Below, in pieces: positions 7,856 through 18,000 of a stretch of 64,000 nucleotides of DNA. Each line of letters starts with the position of its first letter. Within the stretch, counting starts at the first letter, position 1. Position numbers and translations under genes: made by a program. The notes under the pieces are model-generated. The model saw only the letters and a list, made by a program, of their open reading frames with translations, was not told the DNA's origin and searched no databases. The DNA comes from Ruania alkalisoli (GTDB taxonomy: Bacteria; Actinomycetota; Actinomycetes; Actinomycetales; Beutenbergiaceae): positions 1,397,581-1,461,580 of the forward strand of contig NZ_CP063169.1 of the NCBI RefSeq assembly GCF_014960965.1. The letters are read 5' to 3'.

Positions 7856-10561
7856 ATGTCCAGGTATGTGTACCCGTTCGACCAGGGGGATAAGGATCAG
7901 AAGGATCTGCTTGGTGGCAAGGGGGCGAATCTTGCGGAGATGACGAAGATCGGTCTACCGGTGCCGCCGGGATTCACGATTACGACGCAGGCGTGCCGGG
8001 CCTACATGAAGGATGGTCATGTTCCGCCCGAGTTGCGCGTCGAGGTGACGATGGCGATCCGGGAGATCGAGGACCGGATGGGGCGCAGGCTCGGCGACTT
8101 CCATGACCCGCTGTTGGTCTCGGTGCGCTCGGGTGCGAAGTTCTCCATGCCCGGCATGATGGAGACGGTGCTCAATGTGGGGCTCAACGATGCGTCGGTG
8201 AAGGGGCTGGCGGAGTTCTCCGGTGATGAGCGTTTCGCGTGGGACTCCTACCGTCGGTTGATCCAGATGTTCGGGAGGACGGTGCTGGGGATCGATGGTG
8301 ATCTGTTCGCTGAGGCGCTCGAGGAGGCCAAGCGGGCCAGCGGTGCTATTACGGATGTGGATCTGAGTGCCGCCGACCTGAAGGGACTGGTCGAGCGGTT
8401 CAAGCAGATCGTCCGCGAGCAGCGGGGGCGGGACTTTCCGCAGCATCCGCGCGAGCAGCTCGATATGGCGATCGAGGCGGTGTTCGATTCCTGGAACACC
8501 GAACGGGCGCGGTTGTACCGGCGCCGGGAGCGGATCCCGCACGATCTGGGCACCGCAGTGAACGTGGTGACGATGGTGTTCGGCAACTTGGGGGAGAGTT
8601 CGGGAACAGGTGTGTGCTTCACCCGGGATCCCTCGACGGGACACTCCGGCGTCTATGGTGACTACCTGGCGAATGCGCAGGGGGAGGACGTGGTCGCGGG
8701 GATCCGTAATACCCTGCCGCTGGCTGAGCTTGAGTCCTTGGACAAGACATCGTACGGCGAGCTGCTGCAGGCGATGCGGCGCCTGGAGACTCACTACCGG
8801 GACCTGTGTGATATCGAGTTCACCATCGAACGCGGCACGTTGTGGCTGCTGCAGACCCGGGTCGGCAAGCGCACTGCTGCGGCCGCGTTCCGGGTGGCAA
8901 CCCAGCTGGTCGATGAGCATCTCATTACCATGGATGAGGCCATCGCCCGGTGCACAGGGGCGCAGCTGTCCCAGCTGTTGTTCCCGCAGTTCGACGCGAC
9001 CGCGGAACGGGAGCTGCTGACCAAGGCGATGCCGGCGTCCCCGGGTGCGGCAGTGGGCGAGATCGTTTTCGACAACGCCCAAGCCCTGGAGCGTACTGGC
9101 GAGGGCGTGAGCGTGATCCTGGTGCGTCGGGAGACGAATCCGGACGATCTGCAAGGGATGATCGTGGCCAGCGGTGTGCTCACCTCCCGCGGTGGGAAGA
9201 CCTCACATGCCGCCGTGGTCGCCCGGGGTATGGGTAAGTGTGCCGTGGTCGGTGCCGAGGAGATCGACGTCGATCCAGCGGCGCAGGAGATGCGAGTGGC
9301 TGGCCGGGTGCTGACGGCGGGGGAGACGATCGCCATTGACGGCTCCACGGGCGAGGTCTTCCTCGGCGACGTTCCCGTGGAGGACTCACCTGTGATGGTC
9401 TACATCGCCGCCGGGCTCGAGGCGGGTCTGGCCGCGGCCGAGGACGAAGCAACCGCAGAACTGATCCACGCCGTCGACAGGGTGATGAATCACGCCGACG
9501 CGAAACGACGCATGCAGGTGCGGGCGAACGCCGATACCGCCGAGGACGCCAGGCGGGCACGTGTGCGTGGCGCCCAGGGGATTGGACTGTGTCGAACCGA
9601 GCACCAGTTCCTGGGTGATCGACGCCGAGATATCGAGCGTGTGGTCCTGGCCGAGGCCGACGACGAGCGTGAGGCAGCGCTCGCGGAACTCCTGCCGGTG
9701 CAGCGTCAGGACTTCATCGAGCTGCTCGAAGCGATGGACGGCCTGCCGGCCACGATCCGGCTGATCGACCCGCCCCTGCACGAGTTCCTCCCGGATCTGA
9801 CGGACCTTGCGGTCAAGGTCGCCCGAGCCGAAGACGAGGGCACCGTGGACGAGCGTGACGTGGCACTGCTGGCCGCCGTACGGCGAATGCACGAAGCCAA
9901 TCCGATGCTCGGCCTACGTGGGGTACGGCTCGGCCTGAAGCTGCCCGGGCTGTTCGCCCTGCAGATCCGGGCCATCGCCGAAGCCACCGTGCAGCTGCGC
10001 AAATCCGGCAAGGACCCCCGCCCAGAGATCATGGTGCCGCTGGTCGGATCGGTCCGCGAACTGCACCTGGTGCGCGAGCAGGCCGAGGCGATCCTCGCCG
10101 AGGTCGGCGCAGCCCACGACATCCGGCTCGACCTACCGATCGGGTGCATGATCGAACTTCCGCGTGCCGCACTGACCGCCCATCGGATCGCGGAGGAAGC
10201 GGACTTCTTCTCCTTCGGCACCAATGACCTCACCCAGACCGCCTGGGGCTTCTCCCGCGACGACGTCGAGGGAGCCTTCTTCGCTGACTACCTGGAGAAC
10301 GGCGTCCTGACCATCTCCCCGTTCGAGACCATCGACAGCGACGGAGCAGGGGCACTCGTGCTCACCGGTGTGGCCGGCGGCCGGTCCACCGTTCCAGGCC
10401 TGCATATCGGCGTCTGCGGAGAGCACGGCGGCGATCCCGAGTCGATCCACTTCTTCCACGATGCCGGCCTCGACTACGTCTCCTGCTCACCCTTCCGCGT
10501 CCCGATCGCCCGCCTCGAAGCAGGACGCGCCGCCGTCGCAGCACAAGACGCCACCGTGTGA
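7856..10561 (+). CDS. ppdK: Pyruvate, phosphate dikinase
   Basis: A 901-residue enzyme interconverting pyruvate + ATP + phosphate and PEP + AMP + pyrophosphate. In order: N-terminal ATP-grasp domain (GGKGANLAEMTKIGLPVPPGF near residue 20, split as GGKGANLAEM and GLPVPPGF), swivelling phosphohistidine domain with TSRGGKTSHAAVVARG (catalytic His451), and C-terminal PEP/pyruvate barrel with GTNDLTQTAWGFSRDD and GVCGEHGGDP (acid Cys854). ATG 7856 is preceded by GTGGAG; the frame extends upstream without a ribosome site. Next to pathways yielding pyruvate, it probably feeds gluconeogenesis. No PPDK regulatory protein gene is seen nearby. Confidence 0.96.
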   Translation: MSRYVYPFDQGDKDQKDLLGGKGANLAEMTKIGLPVPPGFTITTQACRAYMKDGHVPPELRVEVTMAIREIEDRMGRRLGDFHDPLLVSVRSGAKFSMPGMMETVLNVGLNDASVKGLAEFSGDERFAWDSYRRLIQMFGRTVLGIDGDLFAEALEEAKRASGAITDVDLSAADLKGLVERFKQIVREQRGRDFPQHPREQLDMAIEAVFDSWNTERARLYRRRERIPHDLGTAVNVVTMVFGNLGESSGTGVCFTRDPSTGHSGVYGDYLANAQGEDVVAGIRNTLPLAELESLDKTSYGELLQAMRRLETHYRDLCDIEFTIERGTLWLLQTRVGKRTAAAAFRVATQLVDEHLITMDEAIARCTGAQLSQLLFPQFDATAERELLTKAMPASPGAAVGEIVFDNAQALERTGEGVSVILVRRETNPDDLQGMIVASGVLTSRGGKTSHAAVVARGMGKCAVVGAEEIDVDPAAQEMRVAGRVLTAGETIAIDGSTGEVFLGDVPVEDSPVMVYIAAGLEAGLAAAEDEATAELIHAVDRVMNHADAKRRMQVRANADTAEDARRARVRGAQGIGLCRTEHQFLGDRRRDIERVVLAEADDEREAALAELLPVQRQDFIELLEAMDGLPATIRLIDPPLHEFLPDLTDLAVKVARAEDEGTVDERDVALLAAVRRMHEANPMLGLRGVRLGLKLPGLFALQIRAIAEATVQLRKSGKDPRPEIMVPLVGSVRELHLVREQAEAILAEVGAAHDIRLDLPIGCMIELPRAALTAHRIAEEADFFSFGTNDLTQTAWGFSRDDVEGAFFADYLENGVLTISPFETIDSDGAGALVLTGVAGGRSTVPGLHIGVCGEHGGDPESIHFFHDAGLDYVSCSPFRVPIARLEAGRAAVAAQDATV

Positions 10562-10572
10562 TCAGACCAGAC

Positions 10573-11589
10573 TCAGCGCCAACGTGGATCGACCTGGAGC
10601 TTCGGCCCGGGCCCAGCCCCGGCCGGCGGTGTTCCGTCGAACGCCTTGGCCAGGCCGTCGAGTCCAATGGTCGCCTGGACCAGCGGGCGAGGGTCGACCG
10701 ATCCGTCCGCATAAGCGGCGATCGTTTCGGCTAGGCCCGCCGAGGCGCCGAGGATCCCGACGGCGGTCACATCCTTCAGGACGAGCGCGCGGCTGTCGAT
10801 CGAGCTGGGGCGCCCGGCCACCCCGATATAGACAACGCGCTTGCCCGGTTCCACGTGGTCGAGCGCCATCGCCGGGAGGTGGGTGGCGTTGGTAGCGTCG
10901 ATGACCGCGTCCCAGGCAAGCTCGGGTAGGTCCGTCGCACTCCAGACCCCATCGAAACCGAACGATGCGGCAAACGCGAGGGACGCCGTCGTGGTTCCCA
11001 GCAGGTGTACCTCGGCTCCGGCAGACCGCGCGAACAGTGCGGCCAGCAGTCCGATCGTTCCGGGCCCGGCGATCAGCACACGATCGCCGGGTGCCAGCCC
11101 AGCAGCCTTCACGGCACGCAGCGCGTTGCCGCCAGGTTCCACCAAGGCGCCGGCGGTGTCGTCCACCGTTTCTGGAAGCAGGTGTAGCGCCGACGCCGGC
11201 ACCAGGAGTTGTTCAGCGAGCGCACCGGGCCAGCCGTGCCGGACGCCGATCTCGGAGCGGGAGTCGCACACATGATGCCGCCCGGAGTTGCACCGGTAGC
11301 AGGTGCCGCAGCCCAGCATGGTGTCACCGGTGGTGCGCCGGCCCAGGAGGCCCGGGTCGACTCCGTCCCCGACGGCGCTGATGGTGCCGCACCACTCGTG
11401 GCCGAGTCGGAGTGGATAGTGGGCGAAACCGTCGGTGAGGTAGGCCATCTCGCCGGTGTAGAACTCCTGGTCGGTTCCGCAGACACCGACGCGGGCGATA
11501 TCGACCACCACGTGGCCCGGACCCGCGGTGGGTGCTTCGACATCGAGAACTGCGGCGGTGTACGGCGCCGTCAGCACGAATGCCCGCAT
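10573..11589 (-). CDS. Zinc-dependent alcohol dehydrogenase (MDR family)
   Basis: 338 residues with a medium-chain dehydrogenase layout. Catalytic zinc ligands are Cys37 and His64-Glu65 (GVCGTDQEF, RLGHEWCGT). A complete structural zinc lobe, Cys94/97/100/108 (GCGTCYRCNSGRHHVC), is present. The nucleotide fold has IAGPGTIGLLAA. Its ATG overlaps the stop of the upstream IclR gene by one base (TGATG), so the two are translationally coupled. Probable substrate: a sugar or polyol/aldonate. It resembles threonine/L-idonate dehydrogenase-like MDRs, without a decisive substrate marker. Confidence 0.9.
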   Translation of the reverse strand: MRAFVLTAPYTAAVLDVEAPTAGPGHVVVDIARVGVCGTDQEFYTGEMAYLTDGFAHYPLRLGHEWCGTISAVGDGVDPGLLGRRTTGDTMLGCGTCYRCNSGRHHVCDSRSEIGVRHGWPGALAEQLLVPASALHLLPETVDDTAGALVEPGGNALRAVKAAGLAPGDRVLIAGPGTIGLLAALFARSAGAEVHLLGTTTASLAFAASFGFDGVWSATDLPELAWDAVIDATNATHLPAMALDHVEPGKRVVYIGVAGRPSSIDSRALVLKDVTAVGILGASAGLAETIAAYADGSVDPRPLVQATIGLDGLAKAFDGTPPAGAGPGPKLQVDPRWR

Positions 11590-12362
11590 CAGTCCTCCTC
11601 CTCCGGGCGATCGCTACCGCGGGCGACGATGGCCCGGATGGTCTCGACATCCGCGATCAGCGTGCTCAGCGGTGTGCGGTGCGCGAGCGCACTGATGCTG
11701 ATCGCTCCCCGGTACCTGGACGGCGACGAGCTGGCGGGCACAGCCAGGCAGGCGATGCCGGGCTCATTCTCCTGGTCGTCCACCGCGAACCCCTGGGCGC
11801 GGATCTGTTCGAATTCAGCGTGCAGGTCTGCGGGTGTGGTCAGGGTGTGATCGGTAGGCCGGGCCAGCGGGACATCTCCGATCCAGTCGACGATTTCGCT
11901 CATGCTGGTCAGCCTTTCGGCGAGAAGGAGCTTGCCTACTCCAGTGGCATGCGCTGGATTGCGGCCACCGATCACCGAACTGATCCGCATCGCCCCGGTC
12001 GGAGGGTCCACCTTGGCGCGATAGACCACGTCTCGGCCGTCCAGGACGGCGTAGTGCACGGTTTCTGCGAACCGGCGGCACAGCTCATCCAGGGCAGGGG
12101 CGATGCGTACGTGCTCGGGGCGCTGCTCATGATGGGCGAACGCCAGGCGGAGGAACTCGTCCCCGAGCAGGTATCGACCGTGGCCATCCTGGATGGCCAG
12201 GCGCTGGCGGCGCAGTGCTGCGAGCGCTCGGTGCACGGTGGGCTTGGCGCTGTCGACTCGCCGGGACAACTCGTCGAGCGTGACGCCGTGCGGGTGCTCG
12301 GCCAGCTCGATCAGCACTGCCAGCACGCGGTCTGTGCCGACCAGTCGCGTCTCCTGAGTCAT
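11589..12362 (-). CDS. IclR-family transcriptional regulator
   Basis: About 257 residues from the ATG at 12362, preceded by GAGGA. The N-terminal winged HTH (VTLDELSRRVDSAKPTVHRALAAL region, residues ~25-60) leads into an IclR ligand domain (ISSVIGGRNPAHATGVGKLLLA; QGFAVDDQENEPGIACLAVP). It is upstream of and coupled to the zinc dehydrogenase, and divergent from the IlvD/Edd-type dehydratase. By analogy it controls both sides of the 12.36-12.45 kb intergenic region. It is distinct in sequence from the IclR gene at 2.6 kb, so the island has two separately controlled modules. Confidence 0.9.
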   Translation of the reverse strand: MTQETRLVGTDRVLAVLIELAEHPHGVTLDELSRRVDSAKPTVHRALAALRRQRLAIQDGHGRYLLGDEFLRLAFAHHEQRPEHVRIAPALDELCRRFAETVHYAVLDGRDVVYRAKVDPPTGAMRISSVIGGRNPAHATGVGKLLLAERLTSMSEIVDWIGDVPLARPTDHTLTTPADLHAEFEQIRAQGFAVDDQENEPGIACLAVPASSSPSRYRGAISISALAHRTPLSTLIADVETIRAIVARGSDRPEEED

Positions 12363-12445
12363 CTCTGCCGTCCTCGAGTTGGTGATTCGTCCCACGTGTT
12401 GTTCAATATGCTAGAGCGCAGATCCACTAAATGGAAAGTGACGCG

Positions 12446-14167
12446 ATGAGTCAAGAAGCGCCCCGCAGTGCACAGTGGTACGCGGGTCAGGACCGCAACA
12501 GTTATATCCACCGTGCCTGGATGCGACGCGGAGCGCCCGCGGACTCCTTCGACGGCAAACCACAGATTGCGATCGCCAACACCGCCTCGGACCTGACGCC
12601 GTGCAACGCTCATCTGGACGAGGTGGCACAGCACGTGAAGATGGGAGTCTGGGAGGCGGGCGGCGTGCCGCTGAATCTTCCCGTGGTCTCGCTCGGAGAG
12701 ACCCAGATGCGCCCGACGGCCATGCTGTGGCGGAACATGGCCGCGATGGCCGCCGAGGAGATGTTCCGGGCCAACCCGGTGGACGGGGTCGTGCTCCTCG
12801 GCGGGTGCGACAAGACGATCCCGGCTCTCCTGATGGCCGCGGCTTCAGTCGATATCCCGGCGATCGTCGTCCCGGGCGGTCCGATGGCCACCGGGACGTT
12901 TCGCGGTCGCCCACTCGGGTGTGGGACCGACGTCTGGCGGCTCAGTGAGGCCTCTCGCGGTGGCGAGCTCAGTTCTGAGGACTTCCTGACGTCGGAGTCC
13001 TCGATGATCCGTAGCCGCGGGCACTGCAACACGATGGGCACTGCGTCCACGATGGCGCTGGTCGCCGAGGCACTCGGCGTGGTGCTGCCCGGGCTGGCCG
13101 GTACCCCTGCGGTGGACAGCAACCTGCTCGCCGGGGCACACGAGACCGGCCGGTTGATCCTGGAGATGGTGCGTGCGGACCGGCGCCCCAGCACCATGAT
13201 CACGCGCGCGTCGTTCCACAACGCGATCGTCGCGCTCGCGGCGATCGGCGGCTCCACCAACGCCGTGGTGCACCTGCTTGCGATCGCCGGCCGGCTCGGC
13301 GTCGAGTTGACCCTGGACGACTTCGACCGGACCGGTGCCGAGGTGCCGCTCCTGGTCAACTTGCAACCGTCCGGAACGTTCCTGATGGACGACTTTCACC
13401 GTGCTGGTGGATTCCGCTCAGTGCTGCGCGAGGTGCGTGACCTCCTCGACCCCGAGGCGATCACCATCACTGGTCGCCCACTCGTGGATGGTCTGGACAG
13501 CGCGAGGATCTGGGACGAGGAGGTGATCCGGAGCCGGGCCGAACCGCTCCAACGGGACGCCGGTATCGCCGTTCTGCGGGGCAATCTGGCACCGGGCGGT
13601 GCCGTGATCAAGCCCTCGGCTGCCTCGGCGCACCTGATGCAACACAGCGGTCCGGCGGTCGTCTTCGAGAGCATCGAGGATCTCCGCGCCCGCATCGACG
13701 ACCCCGACCTGGACGTGGACGAGAACTCGGTCTTCGTACTCCGCGGGTGTGGCCCGAAGGGGTACCCGGGCATGCCGGAGGTCTCGAACATGCCCCTGCC
13801 GCGAAAGCTGCTGGAACGCGGAGTGCGTGACGTGGTGCGCATCTGCGACGGGCGGATGAGCGGGACGGCGTACGGCACCGTGGTGCTGCATGTGGCGCCG
13901 GAAGCCGCCGCCGGCGGGCCGTTGGCGTTGGTGCGCACCGGTGACACCATTCGCCTCGACGTTGGTGCCCGCACCATCGACGTCATGCTCACGCCGGAGC
14001 AGCTCGCGGCGCGTACACCTGATCCGCGCAGCGTCGCCGGCTATGCGCAGCCGACGCGCGGGTGGGAGCGGCTGTATGTCGACCATGTGTTACAGGCCGA
14101 CACTGGCGTCGACTTGGACTTCCTGGTCGGCTCGTCCGGTTCGCAGGTGCGGCGTGAATCGCACTAG
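12446..14167 (+). CDS. IlvD/Edd-family sugar-acid dehydratase
   Basis: 573 residues. Iron-sulfur cluster ligands are seen in VLLGGCDKTIP and in SRGHCNTMGTASTMA; the CNTMGTAST form is typical of L-arabonate/D-xylonate dehydratases rather than of dihydroxy-acid dehydratase in branched-chain synthesis. A third region, GCGPKGYPGMPE followed by ICDGRMSGTAYGTVVLH, matches the C-terminal domain that binds the Mg carbamylated-lysine site. ATG 12446 lies just after GGAAAG; an ATG at 12431 is also in frame. Likely reaction: aldonate to 2-keto-3-deoxy-aldonate. The adjacent downstream SDR could oxidise the product. Confidence 0.88.
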   Translation: MSQEAPRSAQWYAGQDRNSYIHRAWMRRGAPADSFDGKPQIAIANTASDLTPCNAHLDEVAQHVKMGVWEAGGVPLNLPVVSLGETQMRPTAMLWRNMAAMAAEEMFRANPVDGVVLLGGCDKTIPALLMAAASVDIPAIVVPGGPMATGTFRGRPLGCGTDVWRLSEASRGGELSSEDFLTSESSMIRSRGHCNTMGTASTMALVAEALGVVLPGLAGTPAVDSNLLAGAHETGRLILEMVRADRRPSTMITRASFHNAIVALAAIGGSTNAVVHLLAIAGRLGVELTLDDFDRTGAEVPLLVNLQPSGTFLMDDFHRAGGFRSVLREVRDLLDPEAITITGRPLVDGLDSARIWDEEVIRSRAEPLQRDAGIAVLRGNLAPGGAVIKPSAASAHLMQHSGPAVVFESIEDLRARIDDPDLDVDENSVFVLRGCGPKGYPGMPEVSNMPLPRKLLERGVRDVVRICDGRMSGTAYGTVVLHVAPEAAAGGPLALVRTGDTIRLDVGARTIDVMLTPEQLAARTPDPRSVAGYAQPTRGWERLYVDHVLQADTGVDLDFLVGSSGSQVRRESH

Positions 14168-14245
14168 CACTCACTCAGTCCATCGCGGCCGCCGGCTGGT
14201 GTCCGAACCGATCTCGCAGCACGATCGAGCGTAAGGAGCAAGAAC

Positions 14246-14923
14246 ATGACCCGAAGAGCAGTGGTCACCGGCGGGGTCAGCGGCCTCGGCGCGGCAACAG
14301 TCGAGCGACTGGCCGCCGACGGCGTGCAGACCATCACTGTCGATGTCGCTGACGGCGCCGATGTCATTCTCGACATCTCTGACGCGGCAGCGGTACGCGC
14401 GGCCGCAGCGGAGATTGGCCCGGTCGACATCGTGATCAACAGTGCGGGGATCGTCGGTCCGAATAGGCCCTTCTGGGATGTCGACGAGGAGGAGTGGAAG
14501 CGCACGTTCGCCGTCAACGTGGATGGGACCTTCAACGTGTGCCGAGCGTTCGCGCCCGCCATGATCCGGTCTGGATGGGGGCGGATCGTGAACTTCGCCA
14601 GCATGGCCGGAAAGGACGGCAACCCGAACATGGTGGCTTATTCGGCTACCAAGGCCGCCGTGATCGGCATGACGAAAACCATGGGCAAAGACCTCGCGGA
14701 GTATGGCGTGCTGGTGAATGCGATCGCCCCCGCAGTGGTCTCGACACCGATGAATGCCTCGACGGCGCCCGACGTGCTCGCCCACATCACCAGCCTCATC
14801 CCGATGAAGCGGGTAGGACGTGCCGATGAGGTGGCCGAACTTGTCGCCTGGCTCGCCTCGGACAAATGCTCGTTCTCCACCGGTGCCGTCTACGACATCT
14901 CCGGCGGGCGCGCCACCTACTGA
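14246..14923 (+). CDS. SDR-family oxidoreductase
   Basis: 225 residues, classical SDR: TGGVSGLG cofactor loop (8-15), Ser119 (FASM), Tyr132 and Lys136 (YSATK), and a C-terminal FSTGAVYDISGGRATY. AAGGAG precedes the ATG by 7 bases. It lies 78 bp after the IlvD/Edd-type dehydratase on the same strand and is probably in one operon with it. Likely a sugar or 2-keto-3-deoxy-acid dehydrogenase, comparable to the 2-keto-3-deoxy-L-fuconate dehydrogenases of the diketo-hydrolase route; this is an inference from context. Confidence 0.9.
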   Translation: MTRRAVVTGGVSGLGAATVERLAADGVQTITVDVADGADVILDISDAAAVRAAAAEIGPVDIVINSAGIVGPNRPFWDVDEEEWKRTFAVNVDGTFNVCRAFAPAMIRSGWGRIVNFASMAGKDGNPNMVAYSATKAAVIGMTKTMGKDLAEYGVLVNAIAPAVVSTPMNASTAPDVLAHITSLIPMKRVGRADEVAELVAWLASDKCSFSTGAVYDISGGRATY

Positions 14924-14933
14924 CGATCGCGCC

Positions 14934-14958
14934 GGACCGGGGCGAGGTGCTCCGGTCC
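14934..14958 (+). terminator. Possible terminator hairpin after the SDR gene
   Basis: GGACCGG (14934-14940) and CCGGTCC (14952-14958) form a 7-bp stem with an 11-base loop, 11 bases after the SDR stop codon. No T-tract follows, as is common in high-GC actinobacteria. Confidence 0.45.
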
Positions 14959-15081
14959 AGTGAGGTAGGGCACACCGCCGGCGCCCGTCCAACGCAGACC
15001 CGTCCGACAGTGGAAGATGGGTAGGGACGTACATGGCGATTCGGGGAGACGATCAGGGGCGTGGGGACGCAAGATGGATCA

Positions 15082-18000
15082 ATGACCGTGGCCGACCTGA
15101 CCTCAGCCGTCGATCCCGCCGTGGCGTTGGCCCACCGGTGGGCGGGCGCGACGTCCGCGGGATCGACCTCGGCCGAGAGTCGTACTTCGGCACGCCTGGC
15201 AAGGTTGGTCGCGGACCCGGCGGGTCTCGACCTGGCGGTGCGTTTCGTCGACCGGGTCGCCCGGCCCGAGGATCTCACTGTTGCTGCTCGGGAGCTGGGA
15301 CGCCTGTCGACTGAGGCTGCCAGCGGATTCCTCTCTGCACCTGACCGGGCGATGCTCGGCCTCGGATCAGCGGTCGCGCGTCTTGCCCCGTCGGTCGTCG
15401 TGCCGTTGGCTCGCCTGCGTCTGCGCCAGCTTGTGGGCCATCTCGTCGTGGATGCGTCCGACCCCGCGCTTGGTCACCATCTGGCACAAGCCCGTGCCCA
15501 TGGGCGCCGCTCGAACGTCAATCTCCTCGGTGAGGCGGTGCTGGGGGAGCAGGAGGCCGCAGCCCGCGCGGCGCGCACCCGTCTGCTGCTTGAGCGCGAC
15601 GACATCGACTATGTCTCGATCAAGGTCTCCGCGCTCGTCTCCCAGCTCAGCACCTGGGATACCGAGGCGATGGTGCCGCGTGTGGTCGACCGGCTCCGGC
15701 CCCTGTACCGCACCGCAGCACGGAAGAGCCCGACGGCGTTCGTCAACTTGGACATGGAGTCCTACCGCGACCTCGATCTCACCGTGAGCGTCTTCGAGGC
15801 CATCTGCTCCGAGCCCGAGTTCACCGGGCTGGAGATGGGTCTCGCGCTGCAGGCCTACCTGCCGGACTCCTACCTGGCGATGCAGCGGCTGGTCGACTTC
15901 GCGCTCCGCCGCCGCGCTGCGGGCGGGGCTCCGATCAAGATCCGCCTGGTCAAGGGGGCGAACCTCGCGATCGAGCGGGTCGAGGCCGAGCTGCACGGGT
16001 GGGCGCAGGCGCCCTATGCCACGAAGGCAGAGGTCGACGCGAACTACGTGCGCATGCTCGACACCTTGCTGCGCCCGGAGGTAGCCGCTGCCGTCCGCAC
16101 AGGGGTCGCCTCACACAACCTGTTCGACCTCGCCCTGGCGCACCAGCTGGCGACTGCGCGGGGGGTGAGTGACGCCGTCGATGTGGAGATGCTGCAGGGG
16201 ATGGCGCCGGCGCAGGCGAGGGCGGTGGCGCGGGACGTCGGATCTGACCGCCCCTTGATCCTGTACACCCCGGTGGTGGCCCCCCAGGACTTCGACGTCG
16301 CGGTCTCCTACCTCGTGCGGCGCTTGGAGGAGAACGCGGCACCGGAGAACTTCATCCATGCCGTCTTCGCACCGCACGCCGGGGACGCGCCGGACCACTC
16401 CCCGATGCTCGAACAGGAGGAACGCTTCCGCGCCTCGGTGCAGGACTCCGGCAGTGTCTCGGCAACCCCGCGCCGTAGCCGCGCGCGCCCGCCGGCCGGA
16501 GCGTTCTTCGCCAACACCACCGACTCCGACCCTGCACTGCCGGAGGTCCGGTGGGCGGCGCAGGAATGGGTCACCCAGCCAGCCAGGGAACTGACCTCCC
16601 CGGAGCTCGTCTCGATCGGGGCCGTCGACGAGGTCGTCGAACGGGGCCGGCTCGCGCAGCCGGGCTGGGCCGAACGGAGCTCGGCCGAGCGTGCGGCGGT
16701 GCTGCGCACGATCGCAGACGAGCTCGAGCGCCGTCGTGGGGAGATGGTCACCGCGGCCGCACACGAGGGTGGCAAGACCGTCGCCGAGTCGGATCCCGAG
16801 GTCTCCGAGGCGATCGACTTCGCCCGCTATTACGCCGACCGTGCCGAAGAGCTCGACGAGATCGCCGACGCCGAGGGGCTGAGCTTCACCCCTGACACGC
16901 TCGTGCTGATCACCCCGCCATGGAACTTCCCGATCGCGATCCCCGCAGGCGGGGTACTTGCGTCCTTGGCCGCCGGGTCGGCTGTGGTCCTCAAACCGGC
17001 TCCGCAGGTGCCCGGTGTTGCGGAAGTGGTCGTGGAGGCGATCCACGCTGCCTTCGCCGCGCACCGGGCCCCGGAAGAGTTGGTCCAGATCGTACGCACC
17101 GACGAGGGCGAGATCGGCCGGCATCTGGTGGCCCATCCCGGAGTGGACACGGTCATCCTGACCGGTGCCTACGAGACGGCTCGGATGTTCGAGCGGTGGC
17201 GTAGCGATCGCCCGGCCGGGGCCCGGGTACTCGCCGAGACAAGCGGGAAGAACGCGCTCGTCGTCACCCCGAGCGCCGACATCGACCTGGCCGTCGCCGA
17301 CGTGATCCGCTCGGCGTTCGGCCACGCCGGGCAGAAGTGCTCGGCGGCTTCGCTGCTGATCCTCGTCGGGCCGATGGCACGTTCGGAACGGTTCCGGAGT
17401 CAACTGGTGGACGCGGCCGGATCGTTGCGGGTGGGATGGCCCCAGGACCTCGGCACAGCGATGGGGCCGCTCATCGGCCCGGCCGAGGGGAAGCTGGCGC
17501 GAGCATTGACCACACTGGAGCCAGGCGAGTCCTGGCTGATCGAACCACGGCAGCGCGACGATGAGGGCAAACTGTGGTCACCGGGGATCAAGACCGGAGT
17601 CCAGCCCGGATCGCCGTTCCATCTCACCGAGTACTTCGGCCCTGTGCTCGGCATCATGGCCGCCGACTCGCTGGAGCAGGCAATCGAGTGGCAGAACGCG
17701 ACTGGCTACGGTCTCACCGGAGGATTGCACAGCCTAGACGAGGACGAGATCCGGCACTGGCTCGCCCACGTGGAGGTGGGCAATGCCTACGTCAACCGCC
17801 ACATCACCGGGGCGATCGTGCAGCGGCAGCCCTTCGGAGGGTGGAAGCACTCCTCGATCGGCCCGGGTGCCAAGGCCGGTGGGCCGAACTACGTCGCTCA
17901 GCTCGGCACCTGGTCCACGGTGCAGCGCCCCGTGGGCGAGGGTGCTGTGGGGCGTCGCGTGCGTGCACAGCTGGAAGCGATTCTGCGGCTGAGCGACGAT

